Source: Virgibacillus ihumii (lineage in GTDB: Bacteria; Bacillota; Bacilli; Bacillales; Amphibacillaceae). From it: a DNA stretch of 64,000 bases. The notes beneath the pieces were generated by a model, which saw only the letters and a list, made by a program, of their open reading frames with translations, was not told the DNA's origin and did no database searches. A program made the translations under genes and the position numbers. The stretch lies in NCBI RefSeq assembly GCF_902726655.1, contig NZ_CACVAN010000001.1, positions 1,922,001 through 1,986,000 on the forward strand. The letters are read 5' to 3'. Of the stretch, positions 45,423 to 53,965 are shown one piece after another. How positions within the stretch are numbered: the first letter of the stretch is position 1; each line of letters starts with the position of its first letter.

Positions 45423-45898
45423 GTGGTATCCACCTTTCTAAATTGCTGAATTAAGCTGGACAAAATGTGAATTGTAGCAAAACTCAGTCCAATTGGAATT
45501 GAACTATATGGTATCCACATTGGTATTTGTAAGTTATTTGATTTCTGTGAAAAAACACTTTCTGAAAAGGCCCATTGGAAACTATAATTAATTAATATCA
45601 CCATAAATATACACATTAGGATGTGTGCAACAATCAATACAATTCTCCGATACTTTTCTGTCAGCTTATCCAACACGAAGGTAAGAGAAGCTTGGGATTT
45701 ATATTTAATCCCAAGGCTTCCTCCCAAAAAGCTAATCCAGGCAAAAAGAAAGATGGATATTTCTCCTGCCCATGAGAAAGGGTTATTTAGAAAATAACGA
45801 AATAGCACTGATAGGGCTAAAACTGCTGTTAAACCAAAAACCAACACAATAGAAATCCATTTTTCCATTTTAGCTATACCGTTACTTAAAGAAGTCAC
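45419..45898 (-). CDS. dctQ: TRAP transporter small permease (DctQ type)
   Basis: 159 residues, four membrane helices, with the DctQ hallmark FSWAGEISIFLFAWISFLGG. Supports the large permease. Follows the binding-protein gene by 14 bp and overlaps dctM through GTGA. Confidence 0.9.
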   Translation of the reverse strand: MTSLSNGIAKMEKWISIVLVFGLTAVLALSVLFRYFLNNPFSWAGEISIFLFAWISFLGGSLGIKYKSQASLTFVLDKLTEKYRRIVLIVAHILMCIFMVILINYSFQWAFSESVFSQKSNNLQIPMWIPYSSIPIGLSFATIHILSSLIQQFRKVDTT

Positions 45899-45912
45899 GA
45901 TTATTCCCCCCG

Positions 45913-46926
45913 CTAGTTTCGAAACTTAGTAATAAATTTTTTAATCAGCTCACCTTGTTGTTTATACTTTTCATCAAATTTCTGGATTTGCTTTGTGAAC
46001 ACGTTTTTATCCAGCTCATAGACAGTCATTCCCTTGTCTTTTAACGTTTGCCTAAATTCCTCTTCCTTAGAAGATCTTGTTTTGACAGCATAATCAGATG
46101 CAATTTCCAATGACTTTTTTATAATTTTTTGTTCTTCCTCGGAAAGTGACTCAAAAGTATCTTTATTAACCACGGCAACCGAAGGCCAAACCATATGATT
46201 CGTAACAGCAGCATAATTAACAACTTCAAAATATTTATTTGTAATAGTCGCATCTAAATCCATATCCATTCCGTCAATAACCCCCATTTGGGCTGCAGAA
46301 TATACCTCTGTAAGTGGCATACCCTCAGTAGAGGCACCAGTGAATTCATAAAATTCCAACATTGGTGGACCCGGTGTAACTCGAAGAACCATACCTTCCA
46401 TATCTTCAGGACCTTGTACTTTCTTGTCTTTAAAAAGCATTACACGTTGGCCAGCAAATAAGTAATCTAAACCAAGTAACCCATATTTATCAAGCGTTCC
46501 AAGCATCTCTTTTGCTACATCTGTATCACTAGCCTCTTGGGCATCCATAATTGTTTCAAATAGATATGGAGCAAACCATGCTGAAAAGGCCTTTTCACGT
46601 GAGCTTAATTCAACTGCTGTAATAAACCCAAAATCCAAACTGCCGGACTCAATTTGTTGGAGCATAGCACTTTCATTACCAAGTTGTCCGGATGGAAAAA
46701 CTTCTAAAGTCATCTCACCTTCGGAACGTTTTTCTATTTCCTCTTTAAATTTTTCCGCTGCTTTAGTCCACATGTGTGAAGGATCTGTAATTAAACCAAT
46801 TTTAAAAGTCTTTTTTGCAGCCCCAGAATTAGCATCGGCTTCTTCATCTCCTCCACAAGCTCCCAGAATAATAACAGAGAGACAAATAATTGTAATAATC
46901 AACCAGTGTTTTCTATTAATCTTCAT
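45913..46926 (-). CDS. dctP: TRAP transporter substrate-binding lipoprotein (DctP type)
   Basis: 337 residues with lipobox LGAC and a DctP fold (FKIGLITDPSHMWTKAAEKF, EVFPSGQLGNESAMLQQI, GMVLRVTPGPPMLEFYEFTG). The Arg in VLRVTPGP is the conserved carboxylate-binding residue, so the ligand should be an organic acid. First gene of the TRAP operon; a perfect cre consensus lies about 100 bp upstream. Confidence 0.9.
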   Translation of the reverse strand: MKINRKHWLIITIICLSVIILGACGGDEEADANSGAAKKTFKIGLITDPSHMWTKAAEKFKEEIEKRSEGEMTLEVFPSGQLGNESAMLQQIESGSLDFGFITAVELSSREKAFSAWFAPYLFETIMDAQEASDTDVAKEMLGTLDKYGLLGLDYLFAGQRVMLFKDKKVQGPEDMEGMVLRVTPGPPMLEFYEFTGASTEGMPLTEVYSAAQMGVIDGMDMDLDATITNKYFEVVNYAAVTNHMVWPSVAVVNKDTFESLSEEEQKIIKKSLEIASDYAVKTRSSKEEEFRQTLKDKGMTVYELDKNVFTKQIQKFDEKYKQQGELIKKFITKFRN

Positions 46927-47368
46927 ATCAACGTTCTCCCTTCATTTGTTAATAAAAAAATCTATCTTTTTTGTATGAATAACTAACAGGGTTCTCTTAA
47001 GAAATTGTTTCTCAATCATCATTGAAAGCGTATTCAAATTATGAGAAAACTTTTAAGCATTTTAGATATCTTTGTTTAGATACAGGCAGGTTTTATTTAC
47101 ATGATGGTGCAGTAATTACATATCCGCTTTGTTGTCCCTTATAAAGACTCTTTTTACTTGCTCATTAGAATGCCCCCTTGAAACCTCTAGAATATGCTAT
47201 TAATGTAGTATACTAAAATAAAGCATTCTCCCAATGCAGAAATTTCACTATATTAAATCTTCAAAAAAAGTGAATAGATTACTATAGAGCGATAGTGTAT
47301 GTTTATCAATGTTGTGTAATCAAAGGTGCCTGAAAATCCTTAGAAGTATATCCTATAGGGGATTTCAG
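46927..47368. other. Regulatory region upstream of the TRAP operon
   Basis: 442 bp with no gene. Contains a perfect cre match (47022-47037). I could not identify a convincing -35/-10 pair or a terminator for the IclR gene that ends at 47369. Confidence 0.5.
47022..47037 (+). promoter_or_regulatory. Perfect CcpA (cre) consensus upstream of the TRAP operon
   Basis: TTGAAAGCGTATTCAA matches WTGNAARCGNWWWCAW at all 16 positions. It is about 96 bp upstream of the dctP start and implies glucose repression of uptake. Confidence 0.7.
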
Positions 47369-48115
47369 TTATATTTCTATATATCCCAGCTCACGAGAAA
47401 TTGATTTAGCTGTGTTTACAATACTTTTTATCATCAGCTTTTTGTTATTTCCTTGCATATATGAAATTGGACCGACTACATTTACGGATGCAATAGTTTT
47501 ACCTGAGTATGAAAAAATTGGGGCAGCAATTGCATAAGTGCGTGTATCATTTTCATCATTACTAATCGAATAACCATTTTTGCGCACCATAGCCAATTCC
47601 TGTTTAAGTTTATGATCATTTATTATTGTATTTGGGGTATGACGTTGTAACCCTCTATTTATAGTTTCCTTTAAATATTGTGAATTATAAGCTAGCAGCA
47701 CCTTACCAGAGCTTGTACAATAAGCCGGTTTCCTTGTTCCAACATGTGTATCTAAAGCGAACGATTCCTGAGATGAAACCTTTAAAACAAAAATAACCTC
47801 ACCTTTATCGAACATGCCAATATGAACTGTTCCTTTATATTTTTGGGTTAATCCTCTTACTATCGGAATAGCCCTGTCATAGATATCTTGCTGATACATA
47901 ACATAATTATTCAGTTCAAGTAATTTCCAACCAAGCCGATATTTTCTACGATCAACGCGTATTAATAGACCTTCCTTCCATAGTGTGCTCACTAAATGAT
48001 GCGTCGTACTTGGACTTAACCCAATCTTTTCTGCAATCTCGGCATTACCCAATATATAATCCTCATTTGTAAAACAATTTAAAATTTGGCTAGCTCTTTT
48101 TACAGATTCTATCAT
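47369..48115 (-). CDS. IclR family transcriptional regulator
   Basis: 248 residues: N-terminal winged HTH (LGNAEIAEKIGLSPSTTHHL) and C-terminal IclR effector domain (HIGMFDKGEVIFVLK, GTRKPAYCTSSGKVLLAY, AIAAPIFSYSGKTIASVNV). IclR proteins commonly control aromatic catabolism and respond to pathway intermediates. It lies between the ring-cleavage genes and the TRAP/HpaB1 genes and is the only intact regulator in the island. Two matching odd-centred 15-bp palindromes upstream of island promoters fit the geometry of IclR operators. GGAGGG precedes ATG 48115. Confidence 0.88.
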   Translation of the reverse strand: MIESVKRASQILNCFTNEDYILGNAEIAEKIGLSPSTTHHLVSTLWKEGLLIRVDRRKYRLGWKLLELNNYVMYQQDIYDRAIPIVRGLTQKYKGTVHIGMFDKGEVIFVLKVSSQESFALDTHVGTRKPAYCTSSGKVLLAYNSQYLKETINRGLQRHTPNTIINDHKLKQELAMVRKNGYSISNDENDTRTYAIAAPIFSYSGKTIASVNVVGPISYMQGNNKKLMIKSIVNTAKSISRELGYIEI

Positions 48116-48150
48116 CGAATATTGCCCTCCAATAAATATTGATAAAACCC

Positions 48151-48171
48151 ATGTACTTACGCTGCGTACAT
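48151..48171. promoter_or_regulatory. Inverted repeat upstream of the IclR gene
   Basis: ATGTAC (48151-48156) and GTACAT (48166-48171) separated by 9 bp, 36 bp before the IclR start codon. Possible autoregulatory site. It is unlike the TATGAAA palindromes found elsewhere in the island. Confidence 0.35.
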
Positions 48172-48213
48172 AAAATTTAGATTACATTCTTTTCATACCC
48201 CCTTTTACATTAA

Positions 48214-48229
48214 AGGAAATCGCTTTCAT
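48214..48229 (-). promoter_or_regulatory. Candidate cre site upstream of the IclR gene
   Basis: Minus strand ATGAAAGCGATTTCCT matches the cre consensus at 15 of 16 positions, about 100 bp upstream of the IclR start. Confidence 0.5.
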
Positions 48230-48366
48230 TCATTGGTATAGATAGATTTAAGTAGTTACTTTTTACCAGATTCAAAGTAACCTTAACTGCAAAATTTATA
48301 TGTTCGTGTCAATAAGTTAATTTTTGACTGCATAGGAAATATTGGACTAGATCAATAGTATGGTTA

Positions 48367-48921
48367 TTAAATTAAGTTGTCTATCCTTGATCTTAATACC
48401 TTTTGAAAAAATACCATCTCTTGTGCAAGGTTATGAATCCGATTTAATAAGTCATCGTCGATAATTTTATTATTTGGATTAAAATGGCTATCATGTGCGT
48501 ATATATAGCATGGAGATACGTGGGAACGAAAATAACCAGCTATGGGCTTTAATTGATTTTCAATCATAAGATAATGCTGATAAGTTCCCCCATTTGCCAC
48601 AAATCCCATAAGTTTTTGACGAAAAATCGACGGATCTATTAAATCAAATACATTTTTTAGTGGGGCAGGTATTGATCCGTTGAATATAGGGCTGCCTATT
48701 AAATAAGCATCAGCGTTTGATACTTCAACTATAATCTTTTTAGTATCTTCATTATATAAGTCAAACTCTCTTCCATCGCTAAATTCCATATCATAATCTC
48801 GTAAATCTAAAATTTTTGTTTCAATATTTGTATCAATTTCTTTTATTTCATCAATAACGGAATTTACCAATATGGAAGTTTTCTCCCCTACAATAGTTCC
48901 TGAAATTCCCAATACTTTCAT
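48367..48921 (-). CDS. NAD(P)H-dependent FMN reductase, flavodoxin-like
   Basis: 184 residues: N-terminal GISGTIVGEKTS phosphate loop, GSPIFNGSIPAPLKNVFDL, FVANGGTYQHYLMI. This is the SsuE/ArsH-type NADPH-dependent FMN reductase fold. It may supply reduced flavin to one of the two HpaB-type oxygenases. GAGGAGG precedes ATG 48921. Its promoter (49018-49046) carries the island's palindrome just upstream. Confidence 0.82.
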   Translation of the reverse strand: MKVLGISGTIVGEKTSILVNSVIDEIKEIDTNIETKILDLRDYDMEFSDGREFDLYNEDTKKIIVEVSNADAYLIGSPIFNGSIPAPLKNVFDLIDPSIFRQKLMGFVANGGTYQHYLMIENQLKPIAGYFRSHVSPCYIYAHDSHFNPNNKIIDDDLLNRIHNLAQEMVFFQKVLRSRIDNLI

Positions 48922-49017
48922 CTTTATCCTCCTCGTAAAGGTAAATTTATTTTTATATACGTTAAATTCTAATATTTATTATCGTTTATTTAAAATTCAA
49001 ATTATTATTATAGCATC

Positions 49018-49046
49018 ATTGTACTTAACGTTATAAAATGGAACAA
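49018..49046 (-). promoter_or_regulatory. Promoter of the FMN reductase gene
   Basis: Minus strand TTGTTC (49041-49046), 17-bp spacer, TACAAT (49018-49023). The palindrome at 49051-49073 begins 4 bp upstream of the -35 box. Confidence 0.55.
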
Positions 49047-49050
49047 CTAG

Positions 49051-49073
49051 CAAATTTCATAATATGAAATTTG
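49051..49073. promoter_or_regulatory. 23-bp odd-centred palindrome, candidate IclR site
   Basis: Arms CAAATTTCATA (49051-49061) and TATGAAATTTG (49063-49073) are exact complements around a single base. The core TTTCATA-N-TATGAAA is shared with the palindrome at 57535-57565. It lies directly upstream of a -35 box, an activator-like position. Confidence 0.65.
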
Positions 49074-49202
49074 TGTTTTTGATTCCAAAAAAATTGATTA
49101 TAAATTCAAAAATAAATTTATAATCAATTCCATGATAACTTTTTTTTCATACGGATTTAGCAAAGGAGACTTCTATAAAGTACAAATCCCGTTCATATTC
49201 GC

Positions 49203-49994
49203 TTATTCACAATATAATGAAACACTTCCCAAATTATTAAATTGAGCTACAATGGAGTCATTAGAATTAAACGCAATAGCCTTGGACATAGCTCCACTTA
49301 AGACAACGTCTCCTTTTTTAAGCCCTTCTCCTTTTGATGCTAATTGATGAACAGCCCAGGTAATTGCCGTAACGGGATTACCTAACACAGCAGCACTGGA
49401 ACCAGTGGCGATAACTTTGCCATTTTTAGATAGCACCATACCAATATTCCCCAAATCAATAGCACCTGGCGAAACCCATCGACTCCCTACAATAAATTTA
49501 GCTGATGAACAATTATCAGCAATAACATCAGCTAACGTAAAACGGAAATCTTTAAACCGACTATCAATAATCTCTAAAGCCGGAGCCACGTATTTTGTTG
49601 CGCTAATCACATCCCGAGCTGTGACATCTTCTCCTTGCAGATCTTCACCTAATAAAAACGCTATTTCAGGTTCTGCCTTAGGATGAATAAGAGGAGAATA
49701 TTCAATTGGTTCCCATTCATACGCAATCATGTCACTATGCAAATAACCGTAGATAGCTTCATTAACACCCATCATTTTTTGTTTCTCTTTACTCGTTAAA
49801 CCTAACTTGATACCAATCCTTTTAGTACCGTTTTCGTATATTTTATGGGCGAGCAATCCATGTTGTAAGCTATACGCCTCTTTTACAGTTAATTTTGGGT
49901 ATTGATCGGTTATTTTAACAATTTCTTGTGCATTGCATTCTGCATTATATAGAAATTTAATAATATCCTTTTCCTTATTTTTCATTAAAGGCAT
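49203..49994 (-). CDS. 2-keto-4-pentenoate hydratase/4-oxalocrotonate decarboxylase family, probable decarboxylase
   Basis: 263 residues of the FAH-like hydratase/decarboxylase family: KRIGIKLGLTS, KAEPEIAFLLGEDL (metal-binding Glu residues), LEIIDSRFKDF, ADNCSSAKF. It follows a paralogue by 43 bp. Meta-cleavage operons carry such a pair, one decarboxylating 4-oxalocrotonate and the other hydrating 2-oxopent-4-enoate. The PEIAF form and position after the hydratase favour the decarboxylase, but the two could be swapped. GGAGG precedes ATG 49994. Confidence 0.75.
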   Translation of the reverse strand: MPLMKNKEKDIIKFLYNAECNAQEIVKITDQYPKLTVKEAYSLQHGLLAHKIYENGTKRIGIKLGLTSKEKQKMMGVNEAIYGYLHSDMIAYEWEPIEYSPLIHPKAEPEIAFLLGEDLQGEDVTARDVISATKYVAPALEIIDSRFKDFRFTLADVIADNCSSAKFIVGSRWVSPGAIDLGNIGMVLSKNGKVIATGSSAAVLGNPVTAITWAVHQLASKGEGLKKGDVVLSGAMSKAIAFNSNDSIVAQFNNLGSVSLYCE

Positions 49995-50037
49995 GACTTA
50001 AACCTCCAACTATGCTAGTAGTATTCCAATGAGATAC

Positions 50038-50817
50038 TTATTTAAATGTAACGCTGACAGAACCAAGCGAACCAAATATTGCCTTAACTTCGTCTCCTGC
50101 AGATACAGTTACCGCACCAGCTAAAGCTCCGGGCAAAATCAATTCACCCTTTTTTAAGGTGATTCCAAAAGTATGCAATTTATTTGCTAGCCAAGCAATT
50201 GCCTCGGCTGGGTGACCAAGCACTGCAGCACCAGCACCAGTTGCTGTAAGCGCATTGTTTTTGAATAAGGTCATACTGTTTGTACGTAAATCGACTTGAT
50301 CGATTTGCGTTACATTATCCCCAATAACTACTTTTGAAGATGAACCATTATCAGCAATAGTGTCGGCTAGTTTAATTTTCCAATCAGCTATACGACTATC
50401 GATAATCTCAATCGTTGGCACTACATATTTTGTCGCCATTAACACGTCTAAATAAGTAACATTTGGCCCTTCCAAATCATTCGTCAGAACAAATCCAATT
50501 TCTGCTTCAACTTTCGGAAGTAACAATGTATCTAAGTTAACAACACCACCATTTAAAACTTGCATATTATCAAACAAGTGACCATAATCCGGTTCATCTA
50601 CTTTTAACATTTCTTGCATTGCTTTACTTGTTAAACCAACCTTTTTCCCGATTATCTTTTTACCTTTAGCAAGTTTTTCCTTTACTATTTTAAGTTGTAT
50701 TTGATAGGCATCTTCCACTGTTAAAGAATCATCACGGTCTGTTAGCGGCATAATTCCCAGGCGTGTTTTTTCAGCTTCTAACAGTTCTGATGCAAATTGG
50801 CCATGATGTACCGACAA
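50038..50817 (-). CDS. 2-keto-4-pentenoate hydratase/4-oxalocrotonate decarboxylase family, probable hydratase
   Basis: 259 residues, same family as the next gene: GKKIIGKKVGLTS, KVEAEIGFVLTNDL, IEIIDSRIADW, ADNGSSSKVV, LGHPAEAIAWLA. Expected reaction: 2-oxopent-4-enoate to 4-hydroxy-2-oxopentanoate. The start is TTG 50817 with GAGGAGG eight bases upstream. Follows the semialdehyde dehydrogenase by 93 bp in what looks like one operon. Confidence 0.75.
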   Translation of the reverse strand: MSVHHGQFASELLEAEKTRLGIMPLTDRDDSLTVEDAYQIQLKIVKEKLAKGKKIIGKKVGLTSKAMQEMLKVDEPDYGHLFDNMQVLNGGVVNLDTLLLPKVEAEIGFVLTNDLEGPNVTYLDVLMATKYVVPTIEIIDSRIADWKIKLADTIADNGSSSKVVIGDNVTQIDQVDLRTNSMTLFKNNALTATGAGAAVLGHPAEAIAWLANKLHTFGITLKKGELILPGALAGAVTVSAGDEVKAIFGSLGSVSVTFK

Positions 50818-50910
50818 GTTTCAAACCTCCTCACAATTTTGACCGCTTATTCCTCTTTTTGTCCCCTCAGTTAAAATCATGTCGCTGAATAAACTCCTTC
50901 AACATTTTCT

Positions 50911-52380
50911 TTATTTTTTCAACGTAATTGTTTTTGCCTCTGTATAAAAATCGAAGCTATGCCTGCCGCCTTCCCGTCCAATACCACTTGCTTTCGCTCC
51001 TCCAAATGGTGTACGTAAATCGCGTATATACCAACAGTTAACCCATAATAAACCAGCATGAACTTGTGAGGTTACACGTTGACCGCGCCGCATATCATTC
51101 GTCCAGACAACTCCCGCTAATCCATAAATTGAATCATTTGCTATTCTAATAGCATCTTCCTCATTTTTAAATGGAATAATAACAGGGACAGGTCCAAAAA
51201 TCTCCTCTTGTGCAACCCGCATTTTATTATCCACATCATATAAGACAGTCGGTTCATAGAAATTCCCTTCTTCCATGCCTGCAACTACCTTACCGCCATG
51301 TGCAAGTTTGGCACCCTCGGCCAATCCAATCTGTACATATTCATCGACCGATTTCATATGACTACGTGATACTAGTGCACCCATATCTGTAGTCTCATCC
51401 AGTGGATCACCTACTTTTATTTTCCTTACAGCTGCAAGGAACTTATCTAAAAACAAATCATAAACGTTTTCTTGTACTAAAATTCTTGAACCAGATAGAC
51501 AAATTTCACCTTGATTACGGAAAATTGCGTCAATTGAACCTGCAACTGCTTCATCTAAATCAGCATCATCAAATACAATGTTTGCTGATTTACCTCCTAG
51601 CTCTAATGAAACAGGTATTAAATTTTCCGAAGCATTACGCATCACAGTTTTACCTGTGTTTGATTCACCAACAAAGGAAATTCGTTGGACAGAAGGATGG
51701 GTAGTCAATGCCGTTCCTATTGTTCCTCCTGGTCCAGTCAATATATTTAGAACACCAGGAGGCAGCCCAGCCTCATTAGCGATTTCACCCAACAGAACAG
51801 CACTTAATGGCGTGTATGATGCTGGTTTAACAACAACTGTATTGCCTGCAGCCAATGCAGCAGAAGCCTTCCATGTCAATTGCATAAAAGGCAAATTCCA
51901 AGGAATAATTAGACTTGTTACTCCAGCAGGTGCATATTGTGCATACGACGTAAAGTTATGCATATCATAATGTTCATTTACTGTATATTTAGCCATTTCT
52001 GCAAAAAATCGAAAATTGGAAGCCGCACGCGGGATATCAAATCCACGACTTTCACTAATTGGTTTACCTACATCTAAAGTTTCAACATAGGCGAGTCTTT
52101 CAACATTTTTCATTATTAAATCTGCCATTTTACACAATATACGTGATCGATCATTTACAGGCATTTCACTCCAAACACCACTAGCAAACGCATTTTGTGC
52201 AACGTCAACAGCCCGTTTCGCATCTTCCTTTCCGCCCTTGGCCACACTAGCTAACTTCTTATTCGTTGCCGGATTTAACGCATCAAATGTTTGACCAGAA
52301 AGTGCATCAATATATTTACCGTCGATAAACAACTTTGAATCTTGTACAATTTTATTTTCAGTTAAAACTTCATTCGTCAC
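50911..52380 (-). CDS. Aldehyde dehydrogenase, probable 2-aminomuconate 6-semialdehyde dehydrogenase
   Basis: 489 residues, NAD(P)+-dependent ALDH: FVGESNTGKTVM cofactor region, catalytic Glu in LELGGKSANIVF, catalytic Cys in NQGEICLSGSR, C-terminal PFGGAKASGIGREGG. Located directly after a RidA-type deaminase and an ACMSD-type decarboxylase, the order found in 3-hydroxyanthranilate operons, hence the substrate assignment. The start is GTG 52380 behind AGGAGG. Confidence 0.82.
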   Translation of the reverse strand: MTNEVLTENKIVQDSKLFIDGKYIDALSGQTFDALNPATNKKLASVAKGGKEDAKRAVDVAQNAFASGVWSEMPVNDRSRILCKMADLIMKNVERLAYVETLDVGKPISESRGFDIPRAASNFRFFAEMAKYTVNEHYDMHNFTSYAQYAPAGVTSLIIPWNLPFMQLTWKASAALAAGNTVVVKPASYTPLSAVLLGEIANEAGLPPGVLNILTGPGGTIGTALTTHPSVQRISFVGESNTGKTVMRNASENLIPVSLELGGKSANIVFDDADLDEAVAGSIDAIFRNQGEICLSGSRILVQENVYDLFLDKFLAAVRKIKVGDPLDETTDMGALVSRSHMKSVDEYVQIGLAEGAKLAHGGKVVAGMEEGNFYEPTVLYDVDNKMRVAQEEIFGPVPVIIPFKNEEDAIRIANDSIYGLAGVVWTNDMRRGQRVTSQVHAGLLWVNCWYIRDLRTPFGGAKASGIGREGGRHSFDFYTEAKTITLKK

Positions 52381-52392
52381 ATTCCATTCCTC

Positions 52393-52845
52393 CTATTCCT
52401 TAATTTCTAATATCATTTCAATTTCAATCGCTGTATTATTAGGCAGCTGTTGCATGCCAACAGCTGAACGGCCGTGCTTACCGATGTCTCCAAAAACTTC
52501 TCCAAGCAAATCCGAGGCACCATTCATAACCTTTGGTTGCTCTGTAAAATCTTCTGTAGAATTTACCATTCCTAATAACTTAACAAATTGCTTTATTTTA
52601 CTTAATTCACCTAATTCGTTTTTCACTATGCTTAGTAAATTGAGCATGGATAGTCGAGCCGCCTGATAACCATCCTCAGTTGTTAGCTCTTTTCCTAGCT
52701 TACCGTGGTATTGATCAACCCCTTGACCGGCAGTGAACAGTAGATTGCCTGTTCTAACACAACTAATGTAATTGCCAGCCGCTGGTCTAATTGATGGCAA
52801 TTCAATTCCAAGCTCTGTTATATTTTCTTCCGGCGATTTCATCAT
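52393..52845 (-). CDS. RidA/YjgF family protein, probable 2-aminomuconate deaminase
   Basis: 150 residues, RidA fold: LLFTAGQGVDQ, the conserved GRSAVGMQQLP with its Arg and a C-terminal IEIEMILEI. In 3-hydroxyanthranilate and 2-aminophenol pathways a RidA-family enzyme converts 2-aminomuconate to 4-oxalocrotonate. The start overlaps the ACMSD stop by ATGA, so the two are tightly coupled. Confidence 0.82.
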   Translation of the reverse strand: MMKSPEENITELGIELPSIRPAAGNYISCVRTGNLLFTAGQGVDQYHGKLGKELTTEDGYQAARLSMLNLLSIVKNELGELSKIKQFVKLLGMVNSTEDFTEQPKVMNGASDLLGEVFGDIGKHGRSAVGMQQLPNNTAIEIEMILEIKE

Positions 52846-53849
52846 TTTGCCTCTTCCTTTACTTCAATATTTAGTAACTCAAGAGCATTATTTCCTAATA
52901 TAGCTTCTCGTTTTTCTTTTGATAATTGATTGGTTCCCTCTACTATTTTACCAGGTGGAACTTCCCTTAAAAGAAACGGATAATCAGATCCCAAAACGAT
53001 TCTATTGTAACCAAAGCGGTCTGCCAAATACTGTATATTTAACGGATCATAATTTAATGAGTCAAAATAAAAGTTTTTTGTATAATGGCTTGGTGGCTTG
53101 CTTGTTAATCGAAGACTTGGCCATACATTCCACCCTTGATCCAACCTGGGAAGTATATATGGGAATGATCCACCCCCATGTGCGAAACACACTTTCAAAT
53201 TTGGATGTTTTTCCATAATACCACTATTTATTAAGCTTGCTGCTGCTAAAGCTGTTTCGCTAGGCATTCCAACCGTATACATAAAATTATGTCTTGGCAT
53301 ACGTTCTCTACCTAATGTTTCCCAAGGGTGGATAAATAATGGAACATTCCACTTCTCAGCCGCTTCATAAAAGGATGCAAATTCTGGTTCATCTAAATTT
53401 TTACCGTTAATATTCGTACCAATTTCAATTCCCTTTAACCCAAGTTCATGGATACAACGATCCATCTCTTCAATGGATGCCTTTACATTTTGTAATGGTA
53501 CAGTCCCCAGTCCTATAAATCGGTCAGGGGATTGATTAACAGTATTCGCGATAAAATCATTTTGAAGTTTTGACATTTCTTCAGCCTCGTCTACTGCTGC
53601 CCAATAGGAAAACGTCACCGGTATGGGTGATAACACCTGTATGTCTACACCCTCAGCATCCATATCTTGAATTCGTTTTTCAGGGCTCCACACTTGATCA
53701 GTTACTTCTCGGAATACGTTCCCGTCAATCATAATGTTGGCACCACAAGAACATGTTTTTTCTAATTTTGGAAAATGTCCATTTCCAAATTTCTCCGCTA
53801 TATCTGTTATGTTTTCTGGAACAATATGAGTATGAAAATCTACCCTCAT
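52842..53849 (-). CDS. Amidohydrolase-2 family decarboxylase, probable ACMS decarboxylase
   Basis: 335 residues of the ACMSD group: N-terminal metal site DFHTH (His6, His8), FIHPWETLGRERMPRHNFMY in two parts (HPWETLG), CFAHGGGSFPYILPR and the late metal Asp in VLGSDYPFL. Predicted to decarboxylate 2-amino-3-carboxymuconate 6-semialdehyde, the product of the HAAO gene upstream, to 2-aminomuconate 6-semialdehyde. GGAGG ten bases before ATG 53849. A 39-codon reading frame ends on this ATG. Confidence 0.88.
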   Translation of the reverse strand: MRVDFHTHIVPENITDIAEKFGNGHFPKLEKTCSCGANIMIDGNVFREVTDQVWSPEKRIQDMDAEGVDIQVLSPIPVTFSYWAAVDEAEEMSKLQNDFIANTVNQSPDRFIGLGTVPLQNVKASIEEMDRCIHELGLKGIEIGTNINGKNLDEPEFASFYEAAEKWNVPLFIHPWETLGRERMPRHNFMYTVGMPSETALAAASLINSGIMEKHPNLKVCFAHGGGSFPYILPRLDQGWNVWPSLRLTSKPPSHYTKNFYFDSLNYDPLNIQYLADRFGYNRIVLGSDYPFLLREVPPGKIVEGTNQLSKEKREAILGNNALELLNIEVKEEAK

Positions 53850-53965
53850 TTTGATAAACCTCCATTTTCAAGCACTGCATGGGTACAGTTATTAATTTTT
53901 CGTAAATCTTCACTACTATCAATTTTTACAATACAGCCATTTATCTTACCTTCATTATTTCGCAT
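53846..53965 (-). CDS. Candidate small gene (39 codons) coupled to the ACMSD gene
   Basis: ATG 53965 to TGA 53846. Protein begins MRNNEGKINGCIVKIDSSED and ends HAVLENGGLSK. The start overlaps the arylamine N-acetyltransferase stop by 11 bp and the stop overlaps the ACMSD start as ATGA, filling the whole space between the two genes in one frame. Amino-acid composition looks protein-like. No clear ribosome site is visible and I recognise no family; it could be a remnant of a longer gene. Confidence 0.4.
   Translation of the reverse strand: MRNNEGKINGCIVKIDSSEDLRKINNCTHAVLENGGLSK

Noticed and set aside
53725..53922. Open frame of 65 codons over the ACMSD start
   Set aside because: Out of frame with both ACMSD and the 39-codon frame, overlaps ACMSD heavily and has no ribosome site.
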